Assembly: GCA_041168905.1 (NCBI GenBank)
Contig: JBEEJZ010000005.1
Coordinates: 1-64,000, forward strand
Length of the DNA stretch: 64,000 nt
Origin: JBEEJZ01 sp041168905
GTDB lineage: Bacteria; Pseudomonadota; Gammaproteobacteria; Burkholderiales; Burkholderiaceae_C
Reading direction: 5' to 3'
The notes under the pieces were generated by a model. That model did no database searches. It was given only the letters and a program-made list of their open reading frames with translations, and was not told where the DNA came from. Below are positions 8,995 through 17,490 of the stretch, piece by piece (position 1 is the stretch's first letter; every line of letters begins with the position of its first letter). Both the position numbers and the translations under genes were made by a program.

Positions 8995-9038
8995 GCCCCT
9001 ACGCATGCGACCGTGGTCAGCGCATTTGCCCTGCGGCC

Positions 9039-9689
9039 TTACCAGTCCGCCAATGCATGCCTGACCATCAGAAGTGACAGCACACCCATGGTCACGGCGA
9101 TAAAGGCATCCAGCACTTGCCAGGCCCTGGGCCGGGCAAACCAGGGTGCCAACCAGCGCGCGCCAAAGCCCAACATGCAAAACCAGAGCAGGCTGGCAAA
9201 GCACGCACCCGTTATGAACCATGGGCGCAAAGCATCCGGTTGCTGCGCGCCGATGCTGCCCACCAGCAGTACCGTGTCGAGGTACACGTGGGGATTGAGC
9301 AAGGTAAACGCTGCGGCCTGAGCCATCACGCTAGCCAAACTTGAATGAGCGCCCGTCTCTTGCGCACACAACTGGTTGGATTGACGTGCGCGGCGCAGCG
9401 CTTGCCAGCCATAAACTGCCAAAAACACCGCCCCTGCCAATGCCAGCACGCGTGCAAACGCCCGGTGCTCACCCAAGGCTTGTGCCATGCCCAGGACTCC
9501 GCCAGCTATCAGCACGGCGTCTGCCAGCGCGCAAAACGCCACCACGCTGAGGACGTGTTCCCTGCGCAAGCCCTGGCGCAGCACAAATGCGTTTTGCGCC
9601 CCAATCGCGACGATGAGTCCGAAACTCAAGGCAAGACCTTGCACAAAAACAGCGGCGGTGACTGAAAAGGCGTCTGGCAAATGTGTCAT
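9039..9689 (-). CDS. LysE/ArgO-family basic amino acid exporter
   Basis: Inner-membrane exporter of 216 aa for arginine and/or lysine. Hydrophobic segments are evident throughout (about six), beginning with FVQGLALSFGLIVAIGAQNAFVLRQGLRREH, the family signature. A motif TLLNPHVYLDTVLLVGSIG lies in the middle, as expected for LysE/ArgO. It is divergent from an argP-type regulator, the classic arrangement in which ArgP activates the exporter when basic amino acids are in excess. Confidence 0.9.
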   Translation of the reverse strand: MTHLPDAFSVTAAVFVQGLALSFGLIVAIGAQNAFVLRQGLRREHVLSVVAFCALADAVLIAGGVLGMAQALGEHRAFARVLALAGAVFLAVYGWQALRRARQSNQLCAQETGAHSSLASVMAQAAAFTLLNPHVYLDTVLLVGSIGAQQPDALRPWFITGACFASLLWFCMLGFGARWLAPWFARPRAWQVLDAFIAVTMGVLSLLMVRHALADW

Positions 9690-9750
9690 GCCCCGAGATT
9701 GCCAGTCTTCTTGAATTTAGACAAACTATCATTTCTTCACTTGATTAAGA

Positions 9751-10656
9751 ATGGCTAATTTGATGTTGGACTACGCATCACTTTTTGCTCTCGCTGCAGT
9801 GGTGCGTGAGGGGAGCTTCGAGAGGGCTGCTCTTGCTTTGCATGTCACGCCGTCGGCAGTCTCCCAGCGCATACGGTCGCTGGAGGAGCGTGTGGGCTGT
9901 GCGCTAGTGGTACGTGCCCAGCCCTGCTACGCCACCGAGACTGGGCGGCGTCTTTGCCAGCATGTAGACCGAGTGCGTCTGCTGGAGCATGAGCTCAACA
10001 GCGAGGTGCCGGCCATCGGAAACGAGGCAGGCAGCCGTGTTCCGCTGCCCATAGCGGTTAATGCCGATAGCCTGGCCACGTGGTTTGCACCGGCGATGGC
10101 GGCTTACGCAGCCCATGCGCCGGTGCTGATGGACGTCGCCGTGGACGATCAGGACCACACCTCCGAATGGCTGCGCTCCGGCAAGGTGCTGGCCGCAGTC
10201 ACCGGCACGGCTACGGCCGCCACAGGTTGCAACAGCCGCCCCCTGGGGGCCATGCGCTATCGGGCTGCTGCAAGTCCAGACTTCATGCAGCGGTATTTTT
10301 CTGAAGGTGTGAGTTCAATCAGCCTTGCACGTGCGCCCAGCCTGGTGTTCAACACCAAGGACGAGTTGCAGTCGCGTTGGGTGCATCGCTTGTGTGGGGC
10401 TCATGTCGAGTTGCCACGACACACACTGCCGTCTTCGCAGGCGTTTGTCGAGGCGTCGCTGGCTGCAATGGGTTGGGGCATGCATCCCGAGGCCCTCATT
10501 CGTCCGCATTTGGAGGCAGGGTCTCTGGTGGAGCTGGTGCCCGATACGCCACTGGATGTGCCTCTGTTTTGGCAAACGGCACGGGCTGCATCGTCCCTTC
10601 TGGATGGATTGAGCCGCGAAGTCAGGACGGCTGCAAACCTTGCGCTCTTGCAGTAG
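9751..10656 (+). CDS. argP: ArgP/IciA-type LysR regulator
   Basis: LysR-type activator (301 aa) of the divergent lysE/argO exporter gene. The helix-turn-helix reads GSFERAALALHVTPSAVSQRIRSLEERVG, and the effector domain begins near residue 90 with PIAVNADSLATWF, a hallmark of ArgP proteins. The 61-bp intergenic region to lysE is AT-rich and must hold the shared control region. A second ArgP-type paralogue lies at 30464-31417; this one is assigned as the exporter regulator because of its position. Confidence 0.88.
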   Translation: MANLMLDYASLFALAAVVREGSFERAALALHVTPSAVSQRIRSLEERVGCALVVRAQPCYATETGRRLCQHVDRVRLLEHELNSEVPAIGNEAGSRVPLPIAVNADSLATWFAPAMAAYAAHAPVLMDVAVDDQDHTSEWLRSGKVLAAVTGTATAATGCNSRPLGAMRYRAAASPDFMQRYFSEGVSSISLARAPSLVFNTKDELQSRWVHRLCGAHVELPRHTLPSSQAFVEASLAAMGWGMHPEALIRPHLEAGSLVELVPDTPLDVPLFWQTARAASSLLDGLSREVRTAANLALLQ

Positions 10657-10686
10657 GACTTGTTGGCGGGGGGCGCGTGACTAGGT

Positions 10687-11970
10687 TCAGAGTGCCGCCA
10701 GGGGAATCGCCCAAAGGCCTTCACCAAATGAAAGGGCCTGGCTGCCGTCGTACAGAACCAGGCCAGTGATGAAAGCTTCGCCAGCATGGGACTTGAGCTT
10801 TTTGAGTCCTCTGAAGTCGGCCACATCGACCGTGGCTGAGGCCTTGACCTCGATGCCTATGATTTCACGCTGGGGGGATTCCAACACGAAGTCCACCTCG
10901 ATCTGATCCTTATCGCGGTAATGGGACATAAACCAGATATCGGGACTGAGCGTGAGGCTTTTGCGTAGCTCGGCGTAAACCCAGGTTTCAAGTGTGGCGC
11001 CCCAGCGCTGGCGCTGCGTGAAAACAAGTTCCGGACTGAGGCGTGTGAGGGTGGCTTGTAGTCCGCCATCCAGAAAGTGCAGCTTGGGTGTTTTGATCAA
11101 GCGGCTGAGCTCGTTACGGCTCCAGGCCGGTAGACGCTGGACAAGAAAGAGCTTTTCAAGGATGCCGAGATACTTTTCGATTGTTTTGCTGTTGAGGTTG
11201 AGCTGGCCGCCGATCTGGGCAGCATTAAAAAGTTGCCCACAGTGTGTCGCGGCGACGGCCAGCAGGTGGGGCAATTGGCTCAGGTGCTCGACTTGCGCAA
11301 TGTCGCGCACATCACGCTCCATCAAGGTCTGGATGTAGGAGCGGGCCCAGGCCTGGCGACGAGCCGCAGTAGGTCGCTGGCGCATTTCGGGATAGCCGCC
11401 AGCCAGCACATGACTCACAGTGTCAGCCTGCTCTGTGACGACAGGCACGGACCAGGACGGATGGTGCAATGGCCAGTCCTGTGCCACGGTGCGCTCCAAG
11501 AAATCGTTGGGGCGAGCTTGCAACTCTGACTGTGAGAGCGGCAACAAGGTGTGTATCGCGACACGGCCTGCCAAACTGTCAGCTATTTGGGGCAATGCCA
11601 TTAGATTGGCTGAACCCGTCAGCAAAAAACGGCCAGGACGGCGATCTTGATCGATGACAAGCTTGAGCGCCAGCAATAGTTGCGGAGCACGCTGAACTTC
11701 GTCAATGATGGCGCGATCCAGCTGCTTGGCAAAACCCAAGGGGTCCTGTTGCGCAGCGCTCAGCAGATTTGGGTCGTCGAGCGTGAGGTAGGTCATGGAC
11801 CCGGCAAACTGCTGAACCAGCGTGGTCTTGCCGCACTGCCGGGGGCCGTTGACCAGGACGGCGGGCGTGTCCAATAAGGACTCTTGCAGCAGGGGCGCCA
11901 GGTGTCGAACTACCCGCGCAGAGCCAGTACCCAACTCAGCTAAATTATCGGCGCTCAAAACGTCGTCCAA
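10687..11970 (-). CDS. AAA ATPase with DUF4143 (PD-(D/E)XK-like) domain
   Basis: About 427 aa. Walker A GPRQCGKTT (about 42-50), Walker B-like AIIDEVQRAPQLL (about 88), sensor LLTGSANLMALP, then a winged-helix part and a C-terminal DUF4143 domain with VDFVLE and IGIEVKAS, which resembles a nuclease-fold core (D..E-x-K). Proteins of this family are common and poorly characterised. The start is uncertain: the 5'-most codon is TTG 11970 and another TTG lies at 11958; there is no ATG or clear ribosome site near the N-terminus. A 22-bp-periodic repeat array lies immediately upstream and reaches into the first codons. Confidence 0.8.
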   Translation of the reverse strand: MDDVLSADNLAELGTGSARVVRHLAPLLQESLLDTPAVLVNGPRQCGKTTLVQQFAGSMTYLTLDDPNLLSAAQQDPLGFAKQLDRAIIDEVQRAPQLLLALKLVIDQDRRPGRFLLTGSANLMALPQIADSLAGRVAIHTLLPLSQSELQARPNDFLERTVAQDWPLHHPSWSVPVVTEQADTVSHVLAGGYPEMRQRPTAARRQAWARSYIQTLMERDVRDIAQVEHLSQLPHLLAVAATHCGQLFNAAQIGGQLNLNSKTIEKYLGILEKLFLVQRLPAWSRNELSRLIKTPKLHFLDGGLQATLTRLSPELVFTQRQRWGATLETWVYAELRKSLTLSPDIWFMSHYRDKDQIEVDFVLESPQREIIGIEVKASATVDVADFRGLKKLKSHAGEAFITGLVLYDGSQALSFGEGLWAIPLAAL

Positions 11971-12042
11971 TCTGTAATTTAGAGCCGTCTATTATGGATT
12001 ATTCGAGCGTCCAAAATGGAATAAAGAGACGTCCAAAATGGA
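11964..12042. repeat. Array of 13-bp repeats at exact 22-bp spacing
   Basis: Copies start at 11964 (degenerate), 11986 (degenerate), 12008 and 12030. The two perfect copies read CGTCCAAAATGGA and each contains the short palindrome TCCA-AAA-TGGA. The 22-bp register equals two DNA turns, so all copies face the same side of the helix. The array overlaps the 5' end of the DUF4143 ATPase gene and lies between it and the divergent glucosidase, which suggests cooperative binding by a regulator. Confidence 0.7.
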
Positions 12043-12142
12043 TTCGAGTGAACTTTTCAGGGCAAATGACCTCCATACGATAATTTTCTGATCGACCATG
12101 CGGCCCTGGCCCGTATGGCGCCTCTTAACCCATCAGCACACT

Positions 12143-13819
12143 ATGAACAACACCAAGTGGTGGCAGTCCGCCGTTTTTTATCAAATTTACCCACGCAGTT
12201 TTGCCGATGGCAATGGCGATGGGGTGGGTGACTTTCTGGGCATGACCCAAAAGCTCGATCACCTGCGTGACCTGGGCGTCGATGCCATCTGGTTGTCGCC
12301 GCACTTCCCTTCGCCCTTTGTGGATTGTGGTTACGACGTGTCCGACTTTCAGGGCGTGGGCCCGGAGTACGGCACGCTGGATGACTTCAAGACCTTTTTG
12401 CACGAGGCGCATGCCCGCAACATCCGCGTGCTGCTGGACCTGGTGCTCAATCACTCGTCGGACCAGCACGCCTGGTTTACCGAGTCGCGCTCCAGTCTCA
12501 ACAACCCCAAGCGCGATTGGTACATGTGGCGCGATGGCGTGGACGGTGGCCCGCCCAACAACTGGATCTCGATCTTCGGCGGCTCGGCCTGGACGCTGGA
12601 CCCCGCCACGGGCCAGTACTACTACCACGCCTTCCTGAAGGACCAGCCCGACCTGAACTGGCGCAATCCCGAACTGAAGCAGGCCATGTGGAATGCCGTG
12701 CGCTTCTGGCTGGACATGGGGGTGGATGGTTTTCGGCTGGACGCCATCGGCACCTGCTTTGAAGACCCCGACCTGCGCCCACATGCCGTGCAACTGGACC
12801 CCGGCGAGGGCAACGCCCCGTTCACCAACCACGAGCGTTTTCAGCAGGTGCTGCAGTTCCAGATTCAGCAGCCCGGCGTGCACGAGCTGATGAAGGAGCT
12901 GCGCGCCGTCATCGACGAATACCCTGGCGACCGGGTGCTGATCGGCGAAGACGAGGATGTGCGCTACCACGGCGGTGGCGATGACGAGCTGCACCTGGTC
13001 TTCAACTTTGGCCTGATGCGTGCGCAGCGCCTGTCGCCTGCGCACATCCGCAGCAACCAGACCGAGCGTCTGGCTGCCTTGGGCAGCAACTGGCCCTGCA
13101 ACACCCTGGGCCACCACGACGGGCGACGGCTGTGGTCGCGTTACGGCGACGGTGTGCACGATGCCGAGTTGGCCCGCCTGCATCTGGCCCTGCTGGCCAC
13201 CATGCGTGGCACGCCCTTTATTTACAACGGCGACGAGATCGGCCAGACCGACCTGGTGCTGGACCGCCTGGAGCAGTTCCGCGACACCGCAGCCACGGCG
13301 GCCTACCGCCGCATGACCACGGTGGGCGGCGTGTCGCCCGAAGAGGCGCTGGCCAAGATCCAGACCGAGAGCCGCGACCGCTGCCGTGCCCCGGTGCAGT
13401 GGCGCAATGCGCCCAATGGCGGTTTTTGCCCCGAGGGTGTGTCGCCGTGGTTACCGGTGAATGCCGACTACGCCACCGGCGTGAACGTGGAAGACCAGGC
13501 CGCCGATCCGGCTTCGCTGCTGAACTTCTGCCGCCGGGTGCTGGCGCTGCGCCGTGCCAACCCGGCCCTGAGTGTGGGCGACTACACACCCCTGGACGAG
13601 TCCCATCAGGAGGTGCTGAGCTTCACCCGGCATGACCCTGCCAGTGGCCAGACCTGCCTGGTGGCGCTGAACTTCTCGGACCAGGCGCAAGTCGCTGCCA
13701 CGGGCCTGAACGTAAGCGCGCGGGTGTTGTTCTCGACCGCGACCGGACGCCCGGAGGTGGCCCAGCCCGATCGCCTGAGCCTTGCGCCCCACGAAATTCT
13801 GATCACTCAGCTGGGCTGA
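12143..13819 (+). CDS. GH13 alpha-glucosidase / oligo-1,6-glucosidase type enzyme
   Basis: Predicted cytoplasmic glycosidase of 558 aa acting on alpha-1,4 or alpha-1,6 glucosides. GH13 regions are all present: DLVLNHSSDQH (region I), GFRLDAIG with the nucleophile Asp (region II), RVLIGED with the general acid Glu (region III), and NTLGHHDGR (region IV, with HHD instead of the usual NHD). N-terminal WWQSAVFYQIYPRSFADGNGDGVGD is typical of the maltase/oligoglucosidase subfamily. No signal peptide is seen. ATG 12143 was chosen because homologues begin with this segment. The gene stands alone, divergent from the ATPase. Confidence 0.88.
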   Translation: MNNTKWWQSAVFYQIYPRSFADGNGDGVGDFLGMTQKLDHLRDLGVDAIWLSPHFPSPFVDCGYDVSDFQGVGPEYGTLDDFKTFLHEAHARNIRVLLDLVLNHSSDQHAWFTESRSSLNNPKRDWYMWRDGVDGGPPNNWISIFGGSAWTLDPATGQYYYHAFLKDQPDLNWRNPELKQAMWNAVRFWLDMGVDGFRLDAIGTCFEDPDLRPHAVQLDPGEGNAPFTNHERFQQVLQFQIQQPGVHELMKELRAVIDEYPGDRVLIGEDEDVRYHGGGDDELHLVFNFGLMRAQRLSPAHIRSNQTERLAALGSNWPCNTLGHHDGRRLWSRYGDGVHDAELARLHLALLATMRGTPFIYNGDEIGQTDLVLDRLEQFRDTAATAAYRRMTTVGGVSPEEALAKIQTESRDRCRAPVQWRNAPNGGFCPEGVSPWLPVNADYATGVNVEDQAADPASLLNFCRRVLALRRANPALSVGDYTPLDESHQEVLSFTRHDPASGQTCLVALNFSDQAQVAATGLNVSARVLFSTATGRPEVAQPDRLSLAPHEILITQLG

Positions 13820-13836
13820 GCCGCCTGGGGTGGGGT

Positions 13837-14340
13837 TCAGGCCTGCGGGTCAGCGCCCAGCCATAGACTGACCTCACGCTGTAACTCATGCAGAGGCTGC
13901 AAGGCGTCCAGGCGCAGCACGCCGGGCTCACCCACGGGCGACTCCAGGGTTTCAAATTGCTTGTCGATCAGGCTGGCCGGGAAAAAATGCGTTGAGCCGC
14001 GCCCGGATACCCGGGTATGGGCGGCGTCTCTGGCAATGTATAAAAACACAAAGCGCAAGTCGGGCGAAGCCTGCCGCAGGCGTTCGCGGTAGGCGCGTTT
14101 GAGTGCCGAGCAAGTCACCACCAAGCCTTCGGGGTGCTGGCGCAGCACGTTGCCGAGCGTGCTGAGCCAACCGTCGCGATCCTCATCGGTCAAGGCGATA
14201 CCGGCTTGCATTTTTTGGCGATTGGCTTGGCTGTGGTGGTCGTCTCCCTCGACCAGCGTCAAGCCGCTGGCCAGGGATAGCGCTTGCCCCAGACTCGACT
14301 TGCCGCAACCGGCCACACCCATGATGACGATGGAAGTCAT
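13837..14340 (-). CDS. gntK: Gluconokinase (GntK type)
   Basis: Phosphorylates D-gluconate to 6-phosphogluconate for the Entner-Doudoroff or pentose phosphate routes. The protein has 167 aa, P-loop GVAGCGKSS at about 8-16, then VEGDDHHSQANRQKM and LTDEDRDGWL, the gluconate-binding signatures, and CSALKRAYRERLR. It lies downstream of the TRAP genes on the same strand but is separated from dctM by 76 nt that hold a factor-independent terminator, so it may be expressed by read-through or on its own. Confidence 0.92.
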   Translation of the reverse strand: MTSIVIMGVAGCGKSSLGQALSLASGLTLVEGDDHHSQANRQKMQAGIALTDEDRDGWLSTLGNVLRQHPEGLVVTCSALKRAYRERLRQASPDLRFVFLYIARDAAHTRVSGRGSTHFFPASLIDKQFETLESPVGEPGVLRLDALQPLHELQREVSLWLGADPQA

Positions 14341-14366
14341 AGTTTTTTGCTTGTTCGAGCACCATG

Positions 14367-14391
14367 AAAAAAGCCGCCCGGGAGGGGCGGC
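14367..14391 (-). terminator. Factor-independent terminator between dctM and gntK
   Basis: On the minus strand, stem GCCGCCC / GGGCGGC (14391-14373) with a 5-nt loop is followed directly by six T (14372-14367). It should end most transcripts leaving the TRAP operon before gntK. Confidence 0.75.
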
Positions 14392-14416
14392 CTGTCAGCA
14401 TGGTTTAGAGATGTGC

Positions 14417-15736
14417 CTAGACCAGCTTCAAGATGAAAAGCACCATGCTGGGCATGAAGACGATTGCTGTGATGCGCAGCAGGTCTGAGGCCAGGAAAGG
14501 CATGACGTATTTGAAGGTCTCCTTCATAGGCACATCCTTGGCCATGCTGTTGATGATGAAGACGTTCATGCCCACGGGCGGGGTGATCAGGCCGATTTCC
14601 ACCACCATCAGCACGATGATGCCAAACCAGATCGCCTTGGATTCGGGGTCCAGGCCCCACAGATCGATGCCCATGATGATGGGGAAGAAGATCGGAATCG
14701 TCAGCAGGATCATGGACAGGCTGTCCATGATGCAGCCCAGTACCAGGTAAATGAAGATGATCACGAACACGATCAGGATGGGTGACAGCTGCAAACCAAT
14801 GACCCATTTGGCCAGTTCGACGTTGAGCTGCGTCAGCACCAGAAACACGTTGAGCACATCCGCACCGAGCAAAATCACAAAGATCATGCCGGTAGCCGCT
14901 GCGGTGCCGTACATGCATTCCAGAAAACCCTTGCCGCGCAAGCCGCCCGTCTTCCACGCCACGAGTGCGGTGGCGACGGTGCCAATCGAGGCTGCTTCGG
15001 TGGGGGTAAAGAAGCCACCATAGATGCCACCGATCACCACGGCGAAAATCAACAGTACCGGCCAGGTGTTGACCAGCGCCTGAAGGCGCTCTGCCCAGCT
15101 GTGACGTGGCCCTGCGGGTGCATCCTCGGGGCTGACCCGTGCCACGATGGCAATGACCACCATGTAGCCGATAGCCGCAATGATGCCGGGCACGAATGCC
15201 GCCATGAATAGCTTGGCAATGTTTTGCTCGGTCAAGATGGCGTAAATCACCAGTGGAACCGACGGCGGAATCAGGATGCCTAGCGTGCCACCAGCTGCAA
15301 TGGCTGCGGTGGCAAAGCGCCCAGAATAGTTATGAGCCCGCATTTCAGGCAGTGCAACCTGGCCCATGGTGGCCGCGGTCGCCAAAGACGAGCCGCAAAT
15401 CGCGCCGAAGCCGGCGCAGGCGGTGACTCCAGCCATGGCCATGCCGCCGCGCCAATGACCGATCATCGCATTGCCGGCCTGAAATAGCGCCTTTGACAGT
15501 CCTCCATGGGTGGCAAATTGACCCATGAGAAGGAACAGGGGCACAACCGAGAGGTCGTACACAGAAAAACGGGCATAAGCCGCTGTTTTGAAATAGTTCA
15601 ACAGCGGATCAACGCCCGCCACCAAAGCGTAGCCCACAGATCCGGCAAACAACATGGCGATGCCAATGTGCACCCGCAAGGCCAGCAACAAAAGCATCAC
15701 CCCGAACATCAGGGCGCCCCATTCGATACCAGTCAT
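14417..15736 (-). CDS. dctM: TRAP transporter large permease subunit (DctM family)
   Basis: Integral membrane protein of 439 aa with about 12 hydrophobic segments; it forms the sodium-coupled translocation channel of a tripartite ATP-independent periplasmic transporter. Family signatures seen are CAGFGAICGSSLATAATMG near residue 110 and GILIPPSVPLVIYAILTEQ. ATG 15736 overlaps the dctQ stop as ATGA. The substrate is unknown: the neighbours upstream are aromatic catabolism genes and downstream is gluconokinase. Confidence 0.92.
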   Translation of the reverse strand: MTGIEWGALMFGVMLLLLALRVHIGIAMLFAGSVGYALVAGVDPLLNYFKTAAYARFSVYDLSVVPLFLLMGQFATHGGLSKALFQAGNAMIGHWRGGMAMAGVTACAGFGAICGSSLATAATMGQVALPEMRAHNYSGRFATAAIAAGGTLGILIPPSVPLVIYAILTEQNIAKLFMAAFVPGIIAAIGYMVVIAIVARVSPEDAPAGPRHSWAERLQALVNTWPVLLIFAVVIGGIYGGFFTPTEAASIGTVATALVAWKTGGLRGKGFLECMYGTAAATGMIFVILLGADVLNVFLVLTQLNVELAKWVIGLQLSPILIVFVIIFIYLVLGCIMDSLSMILLTIPIFFPIIMGIDLWGLDPESKAIWFGIIVLMVVEIGLITPPVGMNVFIINSMAKDVPMKETFKYVMPFLASDLLRITAIVFMPSMVLFILKLV

Positions 15737-16254
15737 TTTTGAAACTTTCTCAGGTTAGCGACGGCGGCATAGAGAGCCGTCAGGGACAACAGGGCAAATG
15801 AAGGAACCATCGGGGCATAGCTCCACCACGTGGGGATGCCCAGCAACATGGAGGCATCTTCTGCGGCGCGCAGGTCGCGCATGCCCATGAAAAGTCGCCA
15901 GGCAATCACAGCCGTGAAAATTGCCAGGAAAAGGTTGGCCAAGGCATCCAGGCCTGCGTTGGTTTTTTCGGAGGCGTTGGCAGTGAAAAAGTCAACGATC
16001 ACGTTGGCTTTGACCCAGTGGGTGTAGGGCAGTGCCAAGGCGACAGCCACAGCGCACATCATCTGGACCAGCTCGTAGTCACCCAGCAAGGGGGATTCAA
16101 AAAATGTGCGGCCCACGATACTGCGTATCGACATTAAAGCCATCAGGGTCAGGATCACTCCTGAAATGACTGCGAGAACTTTGCATGCCCTGTCCAAAAA
16201 CAAGGCGTAGCCCTGATGTTGTTCGGTGGACTCGGTCAAAAGAACTTCTGCCAC
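15733..16254 (-). CDS. dctQ: TRAP transporter small permease subunit (DctQ family)
   Basis: Four-helix membrane protein (173 aa) that partners DctM. The hydrophobic segments and the LALPYTHWVKANVIVDFFTA region fit DctQ. The start is GTG 16254, chosen because AGGAG (16265-16261) lies 6 nt upstream. That ribosome site follows directly after the T-tract of a terminator-like hairpin, so only read-through transcripts from dctP carry this gene. Confidence 0.88.
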   Translation of the reverse strand: MAEVLLTESTEQHQGYALFLDRACKVLAVISGVILTLMALMSIRSIVGRTFFESPLLGDYELVQMMCAVAVALALPYTHWVKANVIVDFFTANASEKTNAGLDALANLFLAIFTAVIAWRLFMGMRDLRAAEDASMLLGIPTWWSYAPMVPSFALLSLTALYAAVANLRKFQK

Positions 16255-16265
16255 GACTCACTCCT

Positions 16266-16293
16266 AAAAAAAACGGCACACCTTGGTGCACCG
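16266..16293 (-). terminator. Attenuator-like terminator between dctP and dctQ
   Basis: Minus strand: a 9-bp stem CGGTGCACC / GGTGTGCCG with a 2-nt AA turn and two G-T pairs (16293-16274) followed by eight T (16273-16266). It has all features of an intrinsic terminator yet lies inside the operon, 12 nt before the dctQ start. Confidence 0.75.
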
Positions 16294-16303
16294 GTTTATG
16301 TTT

Positions 16304-16334
16304 AAGACCTCATCGGTAATACCGGCGAGGTCTT
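16304..16334 (-). other. Intercistronic hairpin just downstream of dctP
   Basis: Perfect outer stem AAGACCTC / GAGGTCTT with an inner CGGT / ACCG stem. It begins 9 nt after the dctP stop, has no T-tract, and precedes the terminator at 16266-16293. It probably protects the 3' end of the dctP mRNA. Confidence 0.6.
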
Positions 16335-16342
16335 GTACTCTC

Positions 16343-17374
16343 TTACTTTGTGTACTGCTTGATCAGAGCAGAGGCCGAGTCCAGCAGTTCCTTGCCGTTG
16401 GCGCCCTTTTCGGTCATTTCCTTCACCCATGCATCGTCCAGGGCGTCGGTGGCCTTCTTCCATTTCTCCAGCTCGGGCTTGGGAATGATGCTGATCTGCT
16501 GATTCTTGGTTTCAGAGAAGATCTTCTTGCCCGTAGCGTCGTACCCAGCCTGAGTGGAGCCCATGAAGGCAGACAGTTCACGACCGGAGTTCTTGTCGAT
16601 CACTGCCTTCAGGTCGGCGGGCAGCGAGTCGTACTTCGCTTTGTTCATCGGCACCACGAACACGGTGGTGTACAGCGCGTTGTAGCTGCGGTCCGTTTCA
16701 GCGGTGTAGTTGGTGAGCTCATGCACCTTCAGGCCAGGTGCCACTTCGTAGGGGATCACTGCGCCGTCGATGACGCCCTTGGACAAAGCTTCAGGCACGT
16801 TGGGTACCGGCATGGCAACTGGCGTGGCGCCCATCATGGCCAGCATTTTGTTGGTCTGGCGGGTGGGGGCGCGTACTTTCATGCCCTTGAGGTCGCCCAT
16901 GGTGGTCACGGCCTTGGCCTTGGTGTAAATGTTGCCGGGTCCGTGCACATGGACGGCCAGCAGCTTCACTTCCTTGAACTCTTCCTGCATGAACTTTTGC
17001 GAGTAGTCCCAAGTGGCGCGGCTGGTGGCGTCAGCGTTGGTCATCATGAAGGGCAGCTCAAACGCTTCCAGCTTTGCGAGCTTGGCGGTGTAAGCAGACA
17101 AAGTCCATGCCACGTCAACCACACCGTCCTTGACCTGGTCAAACAATTGAGGAGGCGTGCCGCCCAGCTGCATTGCCGGGAAAATTTGGCATTGCAGGCG
17201 GTCTTTGGAGTCCTTGGCAATGTTTTTGCACCAGTCACCCAGCATGGTGGTGTGCTGAATGGACTGTGGGCCCAAAAAGTGGTGCACCTTCAGGGTGACG
17301 GTTTGTGCCTGGGCGGCGAGCACCGAGCAAGCCAGGCCGGCGGCCAGGGCGGTGAGTTTGAGGTAGCGTTTCAT
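16343..17374 (-). CDS. dctP: TRAP transporter periplasmic solute-binding protein (DctP family)
   Basis: Periplasmic receptor (343 aa) that captures the substrate, probably an organic acid, for DctQM. Signal peptide MKRYLKLTALAAGLACSVLAAQAQ with AxA-type cleavage near residue 22. DctP landmarks: GDLKGMKVRAPTRQTNKMLAMMGATPVAMPVPNVPEALSKGVIDG (about 155-200), where the Arg of KVRAP usually pairs with a substrate carboxylate. ATG 17374 was chosen as it starts the signal peptide. It is followed by two hairpins that should make it more abundant than dctQM. Confidence 0.92.
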   Translation of the reverse strand: MKRYLKLTALAAGLACSVLAAQAQTVTLKVHHFLGPQSIQHTTMLGDWCKNIAKDSKDRLQCQIFPAMQLGGTPPQLFDQVKDGVVDVAWTLSAYTAKLAKLEAFELPFMMTNADATSRATWDYSQKFMQEEFKEVKLLAVHVHGPGNIYTKAKAVTTMGDLKGMKVRAPTRQTNKMLAMMGATPVAMPVPNVPEALSKGVIDGAVIPYEVAPGLKVHELTNYTAETDRSYNALYTTVFVVPMNKAKYDSLPADLKAVIDKNSGRELSAFMGSTQAGYDATGKKIFSETKNQQISIIPKPELEKWKKATDALDDAWVKEMTEKGANGKELLDSASALIKQYTK

Positions 17375-17410
17375 CCAAGGTCTCCAAAGTAGGTTTGATA
17401 ACCACAAAAC

Positions 17411-17432
17411 ATGAACTATCTTACAAGTTCAT
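17411..17432. promoter_or_regulatory. Candidate operator upstream of the TRAP genes
   Basis: Perfect inverted repeat ATGAACT - 8 nt - AGTTCAT, located 37-58 nt upstream of the dctP start in the 116-bp gap after the fumarylacetoacetase gene. Position and symmetry suggest a dimeric repressor site; the regulator is unknown. Confidence 0.45.
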
Positions 17433-17490
17433 CTCAAAATGACGATAGGGGTTTTCCCTGAATTCGTCAGCATGCAAATCAATGCAGGAA

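Noticed and set aside
11964..12042. CRISPR array
   Set aside because: Repeats are only 13 bp at 22-bp period with 9-bp spacing and no cas genes; an operator array fits better.
13837..17374. Assignment of the TRAP transporter to gluconate because gntK is adjacent
   Set aside because: A terminator separates gntK from dctM, and the genes upstream are aromatic catabolic; the substrate is left open.
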